Both the position numbers and the translations under genes were made by a program. The notes beneath the pieces are model-generated. The model was not told the origin of the DNA, ran no database searches, and saw only the letters and a program-made list of their open reading frames with translations. Below are positions 1 through 6,889 of a DNA stretch of 6,912 bases, piece after piece. Numbering within the stretch: position 1 is the stretch's first letter; every line of letters begins with the position of its first letter. The DNA comes from JAQVQN01 sp964557205 (GTDB lineage Bacteria > Verrucomicrobiota > Kiritimatiellia > RFP12 > UBA1067), in assembly GCA_964557205.1 (NCBI GenBank), contig CAZKZI010000154.1, forward strand, positions 1-6,912, given 5' to 3'.

Positions 1-214
1 ATCTGATATGGCGGCATTGCGCTGACAACAGCGAGGCTTGGCTGAACGAAAAGCAGGTAGTGGGGCAGAGTGTCCCACCACCTGCAAAACAACACAAGAA
101 GCGGGAGGCCGTTGCCGCCGTGTGTGGGGTGTGTTGGTAATTGTGTGGGGATTTTGTCAACACGTTTCAACCTGTTGCTAAATGTTGCAAGGCCGATAGG
201 GTTTTGACAGATAA
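1..214. other. non-coding stretch with stem-loops, no gene seen
   Basis: I see no credible coding sequence on either strand here: reading frames are short and match no family I recognise. The stretch lies beyond the tRNA terminator and is T/G-rich on the plus strand around 120-150. It holds a long inverted repeat at 53-85, listed separately, and a small perfect hairpin at 20-33 (CGCTG, loop ACAA, CAGCG). A minus-strand ATG at 15-17 is too near the window edge to judge. It could be a 3' or 5' untranslated region, or an unrecognised small RNA. Confidence 0.5.
53..85 (-). repeat. long stem-loop, possible terminator or small-RNA hairpin
   Basis: Arms of 14 bases (53-66 and 72-85) surround a 5-base loop, and 12 of 14 positions are complementary. 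Read on the minus strand, one of the two imperfect positions becomes a G-U wobble and the stem is followed directly by TTTTCGTT, so it could act as a weak intrinsic terminator on that strand. Read on the plus strand it is followed by A-rich sequence. No gene immediately upstream explains it, since the tRNA operon already has its own terminator at 215-262. Confidence 0.4.
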
Positions 215-262
215 ATAAAAAACCCCCGCTTTTATTGGTGTTTTCCAACAAAAACGAGGGTT
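215..262 (-). terminator. intrinsic terminator of the tRNA operon
   Basis: Read on the minus strand, an 18-base arm (262-245) pairs along its whole length with 238-221 across a 6-base loop, with 15 Watson-Crick pairs and 3 G-U wobbles. A run of six T then ATTT follows. The plus-strand direction lacks a T-tract after the stem, so it works one way. The stem begins 4 bases after the encoded CCA of the initiator tRNA, which places the transcript end just behind the tRNA pair. Confidence 0.9.
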
Positions 263-266
263 AAAT

Positions 267-343
<77 letters not shown>

Positions 344-359
344 ATCTGGTTGTTGTTTT

Positions 360-436
<77 letters not shown>

Positions 437-470
437 TCTTGAAACGAAAGACACCTTAGCAAATCCCAGG

Positions 471-486
471 CCGCTTATACAAGCGG
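471..486. repeat. short perfect hairpin in tRNA leader
   Basis: CCGCTT (471-476), a 4-base loop and AAGCGG (481-486) form a perfect six-pair stem. It falls in the predicted 5' leader of the tRNA transcript, about 35 bases ahead of tRNA-Arg, where it could affect 5' processing. On the plus strand it is followed by TTTACGGATTTTTATT, a poor terminator tail. No plus-strand gene precedes it. Confidence 0.45.
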
Positions 487-499
487 TTTACGGATTTTT

Positions 500-527
500 A
501 TTAAAATGATTTTTTAGGCGTTTGCAA
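500..527 (-). promoter_or_regulatory. candidate sigma-70-type promoter of the tRNA operon
   Basis: On the minus strand TTGCAA (527-522) and TTTAAT (505-500) are separated by 16 bases. They match 4 of 6 and 5 of 6 bases of the -35 and -10 consensus, in an AT-rich patch within otherwise GC-rich DNA. Transcription would begin near 493, giving a leader of roughly 55 bases before tRNA-Arg. The position between the GH20 stop and the tRNAs supports it. It is a prediction by eye only. Confidence 0.4.
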
Positions 528-570
528 AACCCTGGCACGAGCTGTTGCCCGCGACCTAATTTCAGAAGCA

Positions 571-614
571 CGGATGGATACCTGTCTGCGTGCGACGCAC
601 AGGCAGGCGGATGG
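571..614. repeat. palindrome between 7-base direct repeats, possible dispersed repeat
   Basis: A 27-base imperfect palindrome (581-607) has 12-base arms around the loop CGA; 9 positions pair by Watson-Crick rules and 2 more can wobble on the plus strand. Direct copies of CGGATGG lie at 571-577 and 608-614, on either side. There is no T-run on either side, so it does not look like a terminator for the GH20 gene. The design resembles REP-like or small non-autonomous elements. With only one copy in the window, dispersal is not shown. Confidence 0.45.
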
Positions 615-653
615 GCAGGGAATTTTTGCGCGTAAGATCGCCGCCCCGTAAAA

Positions 654-2459
654 TCATTGCGCGACGTATTCATCGCGGATCGCGGCCATACGGGCGAGGC
701 TTTCTTTCAAACCGCCTTCCCGGTTGCGCAAACGCCAGACCGTAACATGTGCGGCCATCAGCTCTTCGCTCTCTTGCGCCAGCTTGCGCCGGGTGGCGGC
801 CTCGTCGATGCCGCCCTCTCTGAGCGCAATGCCCCTGTGGCAGGCCGTGCGCAACAGCCGTATGACCTGTTCGGTCTCTTGCGCGATGACAGACTGCGAC
901 GGGGGCAGGCCGGCGGCGGCGGTGTCGACACGCTCCAAGACGGCCAGCAAGGTGGCGAAGGTGACGTTCTCGGACATCGGCCGCGTTCGTGGCGTGGAGA
1001 GTATTTTGAACAGTTCGGTGCTGTTAGCGTGCAAGACCCCGCAAAACAGGTATAAGTCGCCGAGCGTAAGCAACGCAGGCCCGAAGCCTTCGGAAAGGTG
1101 CGCGTCCATCATTGCGGGCAGCGGCATGTTGACATTCCGGGCGTGTCCCCAAGATACGGCCGCGCCGTAAGCGTAGCCCGCCAGGCTGACGGCCAGCGGT
1201 TGCCAGTGGCCGTGGTCGCCCCAGTCGGTGATCAGAAAGCCGTCCGCGCCGTGCTTTAGTCCGTTCGTCGCGGCCGCGTTAATGTTGGCGAGCATGTTGG
1301 AGGTTCGTCCAGCCAAACTGTTCCATGACGAAGTGCCGGGGCAGACGTGGTAGGGGATCCCTGCCGCCGCGAAGAGTGCGCCGTGGGCATCGAACGGATG
1401 ATCCGCCTCATAGCCCCATTCCAGCGCCAGCGCGTCCGGCGGCAGTTCCGGCACCAGCTCGGGGTGCCTGATGATGATGTCGCCCCAGAAGGCTATGCGC
1501 CGGCCGCGTTCTGTGACCAGGGCGTGGATCTTTTTCAGGAAATCGAGGTAGACGCGGCCTTCGCCTTGCTCGCGCACTAGTGCGGCCGAGCGTCCCTCAC
1601 CGCGCAGGTCGAAGGTCTCGTCACAGCCGACATTGAAAAGGCTAGATGAGAAATTGGGCAGCAATTGGTCGTAAAGGTCGGCGAGGAAGGCGACACTGCG
1701 CTGGTCGGTCGGGCAGAGTGATGTCGGCTGGTCGCGCTTGCCGCCCCACGGCAAAGGAGCGCCGCCCTGCGGCAGCTCGGCCAGAGTGTTGTAGCGCGGC
1801 AGCGTCAGCCAGCGTTCGAGATGGCCGAAGGAGTTTTGGTTGGGCACAAGCTCGATATGACGGGCACGGCAATAATTGTCCAGCAGGCGGACCTCCTCGT
1901 CGGTCATGGGCGATGCGTCGCGCCAGACCTCCTCGTGGCCGCGATAGGCGAACGTGTGTTCGGTGTAGAGCTGCAACTGGTTGATCTTCAGCCCTGACAG
2001 CGTGTCGGCCAGCCAGTACAGGGTATCCATGGTCGGCACCTTGTCACGGCTGATGTCCAGCATCACGCCGGCGACGGGAAAGTCAGGGGCGTCCTCGATC
2101 TCGCACGCGGGCGGACGGCACGCCGACAGGCGGAGTAGCTGCGCCAGCGTGATTGCCGCGTAAAACAGTCCGGCTTGGTCATGTGCGCAGGCTTCTGCCT
2201 TGTTAGCGGTTATCCGCAGGCGGTATGACTGCGGCGGCGCCGGATCAACGGACAACCGGAAACAGATCTCGGCCAGCCCGGCATCCTCCGAAAAACGCCA
2301 CAAAGCGCCCGGTACAGTCTCCAAGACCGATTTAACGGCCTTGTCGGTCAGCCGGTCCGCGCTGCAAAAAACAGTGCAGGGGGTTTTGAGCGCGAACTCA
2401 CCCTCACCGCAACGCACCTTGCGCGGCAGCGGCAGCAATCTGTTTAGAATTGATTTCAT
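654..2459 (-). CDS. GH20 family beta-N-acetylhexosaminidase-like glycoside hydrolase
   Basis: The 601-residue protein is predicted to remove terminal N-acetylhexosamine residues, using the substrate's acetamido group as nucleophile, as GH20 enzymes do. Residues 8-125 look like the non-catalytic GH20b domain (LLPLPRKV start, a YRLRI strand and an AGLFYAAITLAQLL helix). The (beta/alpha)8 catalytic domain follows: LDISR with R138 at the sugar-binding position, FGH (H213), the catalytic pair D280-E281 in NVGCDET, W325, and aromatic residues near 348, 379 and 413. A helical tail covers about 500-601. No signal peptide is seen, so it probably acts in the cytoplasm on imported or recycled amino sugars. 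The ATG start gives a normal GH20b beginning, but no clear Shine-Dalgarno precedes it. It follows rlmB by 48 bases, so the two may share a transcript. The exact substrate cannot be read from the sequence. Confidence 0.87.
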   Translation of the reverse strand: MKSILNRLLPLPRKVRCGEGEFALKTPCTVFCSADRLTDKAVKSVLETVPGALWRFSEDAGLAEICFRLSVDPAPPQSYRLRITANKAEACAHDQAGLFYAAITLAQLLRLSACRPPACEIEDAPDFPVAGVMLDISRDKVPTMDTLYWLADTLSGLKINQLQLYTEHTFAYRGHEEVWRDASPMTDEEVRLLDNYCRARHIELVPNQNSFGHLERWLTLPRYNTLAELPQGGAPLPWGGKRDQPTSLCPTDQRSVAFLADLYDQLLPNFSSSLFNVGCDETFDLRGEGRSAALVREQGEGRVYLDFLKKIHALVTERGRRIAFWGDIIIRHPELVPELPPDALALEWGYEADHPFDAHGALFAAAGIPYHVCPGTSSWNSLAGRTSNMLANINAAATNGLKHGADGFLITDWGDHGHWQPLAVSLAGYAYGAAVSWGHARNVNMPLPAMMDAHLSEGFGPALLTLGDLYLFCGVLHANSTELFKILSTPRTRPMSENVTFATLLAVLERVDTAAAGLPPSQSVIAQETEQVIRLLRTACHRGIALREGGIDEAATRRKLAQESEELMAAHVTVWRLRNREGGLKESLARMAAIRDEYVAQ

Positions 2460-2507
2460 TTTTCGAAAGAATCGCGCGAATCGATGTCAACTAAGCCGTC
2501 GCTTATT

Positions 2508-3317
2508 TCAACCCCTCTGCCGCACCACCTCGTACAGCGCGATCGCGCCGGCGACGCCGGCGTTGAGCGAGGCGACACGGCCTTGCATGGGCAGGCAGGC
2601 GATGAAGTCGCAGGTCTCGCGCACCAGCCTCGAAAGGCCGCGGCCTTCGCTACCGACTGTCAGGCCCACGCGCCCTTTAAAATCAACGGCGGTGTAGGAC
2701 CGCGCGTCCCCGCCCATGTCGAGTCCGGTGATCCACGCGCCCTGCGCCTGGATCTCTTTCATTGCCCGGACGAGGTTTACCACCTTGGCCACGCGCATGT
2801 GCTCGGAAGCACCGGCCGAGGCTCGCACCACCCCTGGCGTGATCCCGGCGGCGCGGTCTTCCGGCAGCACCACCGCCGTGACCCCGGCCGCGTCGGCGGT
2901 GCGCAGCAGCGAGCCGACATTCTGCGGATCCTCGATATGGTCTAGGATCAGCACTAGGGCCTCAGGCTGCTCTTTGATGTCATGCAGCACCTGTTCGATC
3001 GAAATGTAGGGGAATCCGCCCGCGCGCAAGGCCACGCCCTGATGGTTGCCGCCACAGCAGATGTCGTCCAGTTCGTCGCGTTCCAGAGTACGGAACGGCG
3101 CGCCTTGCGCTAGAATCAGGCCGCGCAACTCCGCTACTTCGGTAGTGTCGCGTCCCGGCGGCGGTAGAACCGCCTCGTAGATGTGTCGTTTGCCCGCCTT
3201 GAGCACCTCTAGCAGGGGACGCCGCCCGTAAATCCAGTCGCCGCGGTCAGCCTTATCCCGGTGCGCCGATTCCCTGCCCTCGACAAAATCCCGGGCCTGC
3301 TTGTTTCTCTTTCTCAT
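2508..3317 (-). CDS. rlmB: 23S rRNA (guanosine-2'-O-)-methyltransferase RlmB, SpoU/TrmH family
   Basis: RlmB transfers a methyl group from S-adenosylmethionine to the 2'-O of a conserved guanosine in the peptidyl-transferase region of 23S rRNA (G2251 in E. coli). The protein has 269 residues. Residues 29-104 match the SpoU substrate-binding domain (IYGRRPLLEVL through HQGVAL). The SPOUT knot domain follows with motif 1 (DHIEDPQNVGSLLRTADAAG, N133 and R139), motif 2 (VGSEGRGLS, 221-229) and motif 3 (LPMQGRVASLNAGVAGAI, N252), and the tail ALYEVVRQR is typical of RlmB. A basic N-terminal extension of about 25 residues makes it longer than the E. coli protein (243 residues). The ATG is preceded by GAGG at 3325-3322 with a short 4-base spacer. 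Another TrmH-family 2'-O-methyltransferase is possible, but the motif 3 sequence favours RlmB. Confidence 0.9.
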   Translation of the reverse strand: MRKRNKQARDFVEGRESAHRDKADRGDWIYGRRPLLEVLKAGKRHIYEAVLPPPGRDTTEVAELRGLILAQGAPFRTLERDELDDICCGGNHQGVALRAGGFPYISIEQVLHDIKEQPEALVLILDHIEDPQNVGSLLRTADAAGVTAVVLPEDRAAGITPGVVRASAGASEHMRVAKVVNLVRAMKEIQAQGAWITGLDMGGDARSYTAVDFKGRVGLTVGSEGRGLSRLVRETCDFIACLPMQGRVASLNAGVAGAIALYEVVRQRG

Positions 3318-3321
3318 ATAA

Positions 3322-3325
3322 CCTC
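3322..3325 (-). promoter_or_regulatory. ribosome binding site of rlmB
   Basis: GAGG lies on the minus strand 4 bases ahead of the ATG. The spacing is shorter than optimal, but it supports this start over a later in-frame one. Confidence 0.5.
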
Positions 3326-3454
3326 GTAAAATTATTTAATCGCGAAGCGACGCAACACTCGCGGGGCGCGGTTTTTGTCACCGCACTCCAAAATAAAAAA
3401 CAGCGTGCCCCTTGCTCCCTTTGTGCGAGATACCGCCTGAGCAAGGCTTTCAGG

Positions 3455-4759
3455 CTACTGCCGCGGGCGCAAACGCGACTTTTCGGGGTTGCGCCGCTGC
3501 CAGTCGCGCCAGCCGTAAGGCTGGGTCCAGGCCGTATCGAAGTCGGGTTCGTTGTTGACGCGGTTTACGGCGCGTCGGGTCGAAATGACCGTGGCTCGCA
3601 CATAGAGGTCGTCATCGGCCATCTTGTATGAAGCCTCGGTGCCCTCCTCGGTTTTGACGGCGCGGCCGATGCTGTCCGAATAGATGACGCCGGTGCGCGC
3701 CGGTTTCTTGTCCCGCGCCGGGTCGTCAAAGGTCTCAGTTGCGCGGTCAAAGCCGGCTTTGGTCGTAGTGAAAACGATCCGGTAAGACAGGCCCGCTTCG
3801 GGCGAAACCTTGACATGCAGGATGCCGGACTTGCTGTCAAAGTCAACAGTTTCCAGGGCGACGCCGGTAGACGCGAAAAAATTTCCGCGGTATATGGACT
3901 GCAACAGCGCATCTGCATCAAGCGTAGCCGCGCGGACGCAGATCCAGCCTTCACCCGGACGCGCCCCGCCTGCGGGGTCGAAATAGTTATGGGTATCGTC
4001 TGAGGCTGTGGCGAAGACCGGATCGTGACCGTCCTCGATCCGGAAGGCATTAACGATGTCCCAGAACTTTTCGATAGAGTACCATGCGCGGTGTGCCGGG
4101 TATACATTGCCGCCGTCGGCGTTGCACAGTTCGAAGAAGCGCACCTGCGGCAGAGAGACCAGCACATCCGGGGTGATGTCGAAATATGGCCAGGTGGGGT
4201 GGTTGAGCATAAAGAGTACGGGAATTTGCTGCTCGTCGCCCCAAGCGCGCACCGCGTTCTCGATGCGTCCGAAGGTCTCGGTCGGCGTGTCGCCGTAGCG
4301 ATAGGGTATGGTATTGTAGACATTGATCGCGTTCATGTGGACCTGAAGACCGGCGATCACGCGGTTCACTTCCAGCCCGGGAATCATCAAGAATTCGTTC
4401 TGCCGGTCGAAGATGCGTTTAAGTTCCCAGACCGTCTTCAGGCGTATGAACTCCTTGGCCTTCTCCTTCTTGGTATGAGCGCTGGCCGGGTAGCGTTTCA
4501 GGTAATTGTCGGCCTCTTTTTTACTGAGATGTTTCGAGCCGATCTCCAGCCAGGCGTTGGTGTCGGTCTGCACGATCTGGTGGTCGGAGAGACAGACGAA
4601 GTGGTAGCCGTTGTCGCGGTACCAAGCTACGGCATCCTCAGGCATGGCGTTGCCGGCGCTCCATTTCGAGTGCATGTGCAGGTTGCCGCGGTACCATTGG
4701 GCGGCGTTGAGAACTAGGCACAAACAAAATCCGAGAGCCATTAAAAAGTAACGTTTCAT
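3455..4759 (-). CDS. exported PHP-domain metallohydrolase, CehA/McbA type
   Basis: This 434-residue protein starts at the ATG just inside the assembly gap. Residues 1-20 form a signal peptide: a K-R start, a hydrophobic core and a likely cleavage after LNA, so the enzyme should act outside the cytoplasm. A PHP (polymerase and histidinol phosphatase) fold follows with the expected metal ligands: H28 and H30 in NLHMHS, D59-H60 in SDH, E130 in GLEVN, H141, H187 in NHP, and D254/D255 with H257 in SDDTH. Such sites bind two or three divalent metals and hydrolyse phosphoesters, or other esters in CehA/McbA relatives. Residues from about 300 look like a beta-rich C-terminal part found in this family. 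The substrate is unknown. Reading on through the N-run would add an artificial N-terminus, so I reject that longer form. The ribosome binding site is lost in the gap. A 137-base spacer separates it from rlmB. Confidence 0.85.
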   Translation of the reverse strand: MKRYFLMALGFCLCLVLNAAQWYRGNLHMHSKWSAGNAMPEDAVAWYRDNGYHFVCLSDHQIVQTDTNAWLEIGSKHLSKKEADNYLKRYPASAHTKKEKAKEFIRLKTVWELKRIFDRQNEFLMIPGLEVNRVIAGLQVHMNAINVYNTIPYRYGDTPTETFGRIENAVRAWGDEQQIPVLFMLNHPTWPYFDITPDVLVSLPQVRFFELCNADGGNVYPAHRAWYSIEKFWDIVNAFRIEDGHDPVFATASDDTHNYFDPAGGARPGEGWICVRAATLDADALLQSIYRGNFFASTGVALETVDFDSKSGILHVKVSPEAGLSYRIVFTTTKAGFDRATETFDDPARDKKPARTGVIYSDSIGRAVKTEEGTEASYKMADDDLYVRATVISTRRAVNRVNNEPDFDTAWTQPYGWRDWQRRNPEKSRLRPRQ

Positions 4760-4763
4760 AGTA

Positions 4764-4863
4764 NNNNNNNNNNNNNNNNNNNNNNNNNNNNNNNNNNNNN
4801 NNNNNNNNNNNNNNNNNNNNNNNNNNNNNNNNNNNNNNNNNNNNNNNNNNNNNNNNNNNNNNN
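4764..4863. other. assembly gap (100 N)
   Basis: Exactly 100 unknown bases stand here, the usual placeholder for a scaffold join of unknown length. The upstream region of the PHP gene, its promoter and ribosome binding site, and possibly another gene are missing. The true distance between its two flanks, and hence whether the ABC-F and PHP genes are neighbours in one unit, cannot be judged. Confidence 0.98.
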
Positions 4864-4925
4864 AATCATACATCTGTTCGGTGCTTCTTTTCAAGCGTCT
4901 GAATGAATCAGGTTAATTTTCCAAT

Positions 4926-6878
4926 CTATTTAAGTCGTTCTAGCTTTGTGGCGTCGCGTTCCCACTCTTCCGTGAATACCGCCAACTGGTCCTGAACGTA
5001 TTTCAAACGCTTGTTGGTGACGGCGAAATCGGTATTCGGGGTGGGGTTGAAAAGTTCCCCCGAGAGGGTCTCCAGTTCGGTCTCCAGCTCTGCGATGCGC
5101 GTTTCAGCCTTTTTGACCTTGGCTTTGAGAGTTTTGATGGCTGGTTGCAGGCGGGCACGGGCCATGGCGCGGGCGCGACGCAAATCTTTAGAGCTTGCAG
5201 GCATGCCGGCCTGCGCGTCTGCGTCCGGCTGACCGGTAACGTTCTCCGAGAGATCGCGGCTCTCCGCGGCAGTCTTCTCGCGGTAGTAGTCGTAACCGCC
5301 TGGAAAGCGCCGCACGCCAGCAGGACTGATCTCGATGACTACGCCGACCGTGTTTCTCACGAACTCTATGTCGTGGCTGACCAGGCAGACAGTGCCGTCA
5401 TGAGAACGGATAGCCTGCTCCAGCATGGCGCGACCTTCCATATCGAGATGCGTGGTCGGCTCGTCCAGCAGCATCAGGTTGGGCGGCGCGAGGAAGAGAC
5501 GCAAAAAGGCCAGACGTATTTTTTCGCCGCCGCTCAGCACCCCCGAGGGTTTGCCGATATCGTCCGCTGAAAACCCGAACGCGCCCAGACGCGAGCGCAG
5601 GTCTTTTTCGGTCAGTCCATTTGCGCAGCGCTTGGCGCACTCGAAGACCGAAACCTCGGGCGGGACTGTTTCCGAGAATTCTTGCGACAGATAACCGGGT
5701 ACAACCTTGTGGCCTAGCACGCATGTGCCGCGCGTGGGTCGGCGGGTTCCGGCCATGATGCGCAGCAGGGTGGTCTTGCCCATGCCGTTGAAGCCCACGA
5801 GCGCGACCTTTTCGCCGCGCGCGATGCTGATATTCACATCATGCAATATATTGCGTTCGCCGTCATAAGAGAAATCGACATTCTTGAGCCGGATGATATC
5901 TACTCCGGCGTGCGGGGCAGGTGCCAGCCGCAGGAAGCCGGCCGAATGGCTGCGTTTGGGCACCGACACCGCCTCGGACTGGATCTTCTCGATCATTTTC
6001 ATACGGCTCTGCGCCTGCGATGCTTTCGAAGCTGTGGCCTTGAAACGGTTGACGAAGCGTTCCAACTGTTCGATCCGGCGGTCCTGATTGGCTTTGGCGG
6101 CGAGCAGATTGGAATGCCGCACATCACGTTCACGCAGGTAAAATTTGAGGTCGCCGTTGTAGCGGGTGGCAGTGTTGGCGTCAATTTCAACAGTTGTGGA
6201 AGTAAGGGTGCGCAGCAGGTAACGGTCGTGCGAGATAAGGATCAGCGTGCCGTCGAAAGCGCGCAGAAAGCGTTGCAGCCACTCCACGGCAGGCAGGTCG
6301 AGATAGTTGGATGGCTCGTCCAGCAGCAGCAGGTCGGGCTTGGACGCCAGCACCCGCGAAAGTTCCGCGCGCATCTGCCATCCGCCGCTGAAGCTCAAGA
6401 AGGTTTTATCAAAATCTTCGGCGGAAAAACCGAGACCGCCCAGCGAAATTTTTACACGGGACTCGATTTCGTAGCCGCCCAGATGCTCAAACTCGGTCTG
6501 CACGTTACCGATGCGGCGTAGCAGCCGGGCGCGCTCGCCTTCGTCGTCGGCAACGGCAAGCTGCCGCTCCAGAGCATGGATCTCGCGCTCCATCTCGGCC
6601 AAGCCGGGGATGCCGCGCAAAGTGTATTCCAGCAGGGTCTCGTCAGGTGAGTCGGCCTTGAGATGCTGGCGGATATGGCCGATGCGCGGCGCCTCTTCGA
6701 TAAGCACCTCGCCGCTGTCGGCAAAGGCTTCGCCGAGAATCAGGCGGAAGAGCGTGGACTTGCCGGAGCCGTTGGGTCCGACGATGCCGACGCGCTCGCC
6801 TTTGTTGACCCGGAACGTGACGTTTGACAAGACTTCCTGTGTGCCGTAACGCACACCTATATTTCGAAACTCTATCAC
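4926..6878 (-). CDS. ABC-F family ATPase, YheS-like
   Basis: ABC-F proteins have two ATP-binding domains and no membrane segments; characterised members bind the ribosomal E site and rescue or regulate translation. This one has 650 residues. Domain 1: Walker A GPNGSGKST (34-42), signature FSGGW (163-167), Walker B LLLLDEPSNYLD (183-194), SHD with H217. The linker of about 80 residues contains RFKATASKASQAQSRMKMIEKI (278-299), like the P-site tRNA interaction segment of YheS. Domain 2: Walker A GFNGMGKTT (362-370), signature LSGGEK (448-453), Walker B LMLLDEPTTHLD (468-479), H502. A charged coiled-coil tail spans about 565-650. Both catalytic glutamates (E188, E473) are present, so it should hydrolyse ATP. 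The start is GTG, chosen because MIEFRNI is the usual beginning and AAGG lies 7 bases upstream. The assignment to the YheS subgroup is by overall resemblance; a resistance-type ABC-F seems less likely. Confidence 0.93.
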   Translation of the reverse strand: MIEFRNIGVRYGTQEVLSNVTFRVNKGERVGIVGPNGSGKSTLFRLILGEAFADSGEVLIEEAPRIGHIRQHLKADSPDETLLEYTLRGIPGLAEMEREIHALERQLAVADDEGERARLLRRIGNVQTEFEHLGGYEIESRVKISLGGLGFSAEDFDKTFLSFSGGWQMRAELSRVLASKPDLLLLDEPSNYLDLPAVEWLQRFLRAFDGTLILISHDRYLLRTLTSTTVEIDANTATRYNGDLKFYLRERDVRHSNLLAAKANQDRRIEQLERFVNRFKATASKASQAQSRMKMIEKIQSEAVSVPKRSHSAGFLRLAPAPHAGVDIIRLKNVDFSYDGERNILHDVNISIARGEKVALVGFNGMGKTTLLRIMAGTRRPTRGTCVLGHKVVPGYLSQEFSETVPPEVSVFECAKRCANGLTEKDLRSRLGAFGFSADDIGKPSGVLSGGEKIRLAFLRLFLAPPNLMLLDEPTTHLDMEGRAMLEQAIRSHDGTVCLVSHDIEFVRNTVGVVIEISPAGVRRFPGGYDYYREKTAAESRDLSENVTGQPDADAQAGMPASSKDLRRARAMARARLQPAIKTLKAKVKKAETRIAELETELETLSGELFNPTPNTDFAVTNKRLKYVQDQLAVFTEEWERDATKLERLK

Positions 6879-6885
6879 TGGGCGA

Positions 6886-6889
6886 CCTT
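6886..6889 (-). promoter_or_regulatory. ribosome binding site of the ABC-F gene
   Basis: AAGG on the minus strand sits 7 bases ahead of the GTG start, the normal spacing. It supports the GTG at 6878-6876, since no in-frame ATG lies in the visible upstream bases. Confidence 0.5.

Noticed and set aside
132..160. TTGACA on the minus strand at 160-155 as a promoter
   Set aside because: No acceptable -10 hexamer lies 16-18 bases downstream (137-132 reads CCAACA).
204..232. TTGACA on the plus strand at 204-209 as a promoter
   Set aside because: The expected -10 position lies in the terminator stem and does not resemble TATAAT; no plus-strand gene follows.
488..673. 61-codon minus-strand reading frame
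   Set aside because: It covers the palindromic repeat and the promoter region, overlaps the end of the GH20 gene in another frame and shows no recognisable domain.
3391..3404. T-run downstream of the PHP gene as a terminator tail
   Set aside because: The sequence just before it on the minus strand forms no convincing stem.
3253..3444. 63-codon minus-strand reading frame
   Set aside because: It overlaps the start of rlmB in another frame, has no domain signal and is of low complexity in places; most likely a chance frame.
3435..3455. GCCTGA/TCAGGC stem at the stop codon of the PHP gene as a terminator
   Set aside because: The stem has only six pairs with a 9-base loop and no T-tract follows on the minus strand.
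4025..4717. 230-codon plus-strand frame antisense to the PHP gene
   Set aside because: Long antisense frames are common opposite GC-rich genes. The product has no known motif, while the minus strand encodes a full PHP metal site.
3455..4894. 479-residue PHP product extended through the N-run
   Set aside because: The extra residues are unknown bases plus a TTG start; the signal peptide begins at 4759, so the shorter form is correct.
5841..6521. 226-codon plus-strand frame antisense to the ABC-F gene
   Set aside because: It is a shadow of the ABC-F coding strand, with no domain of its own.
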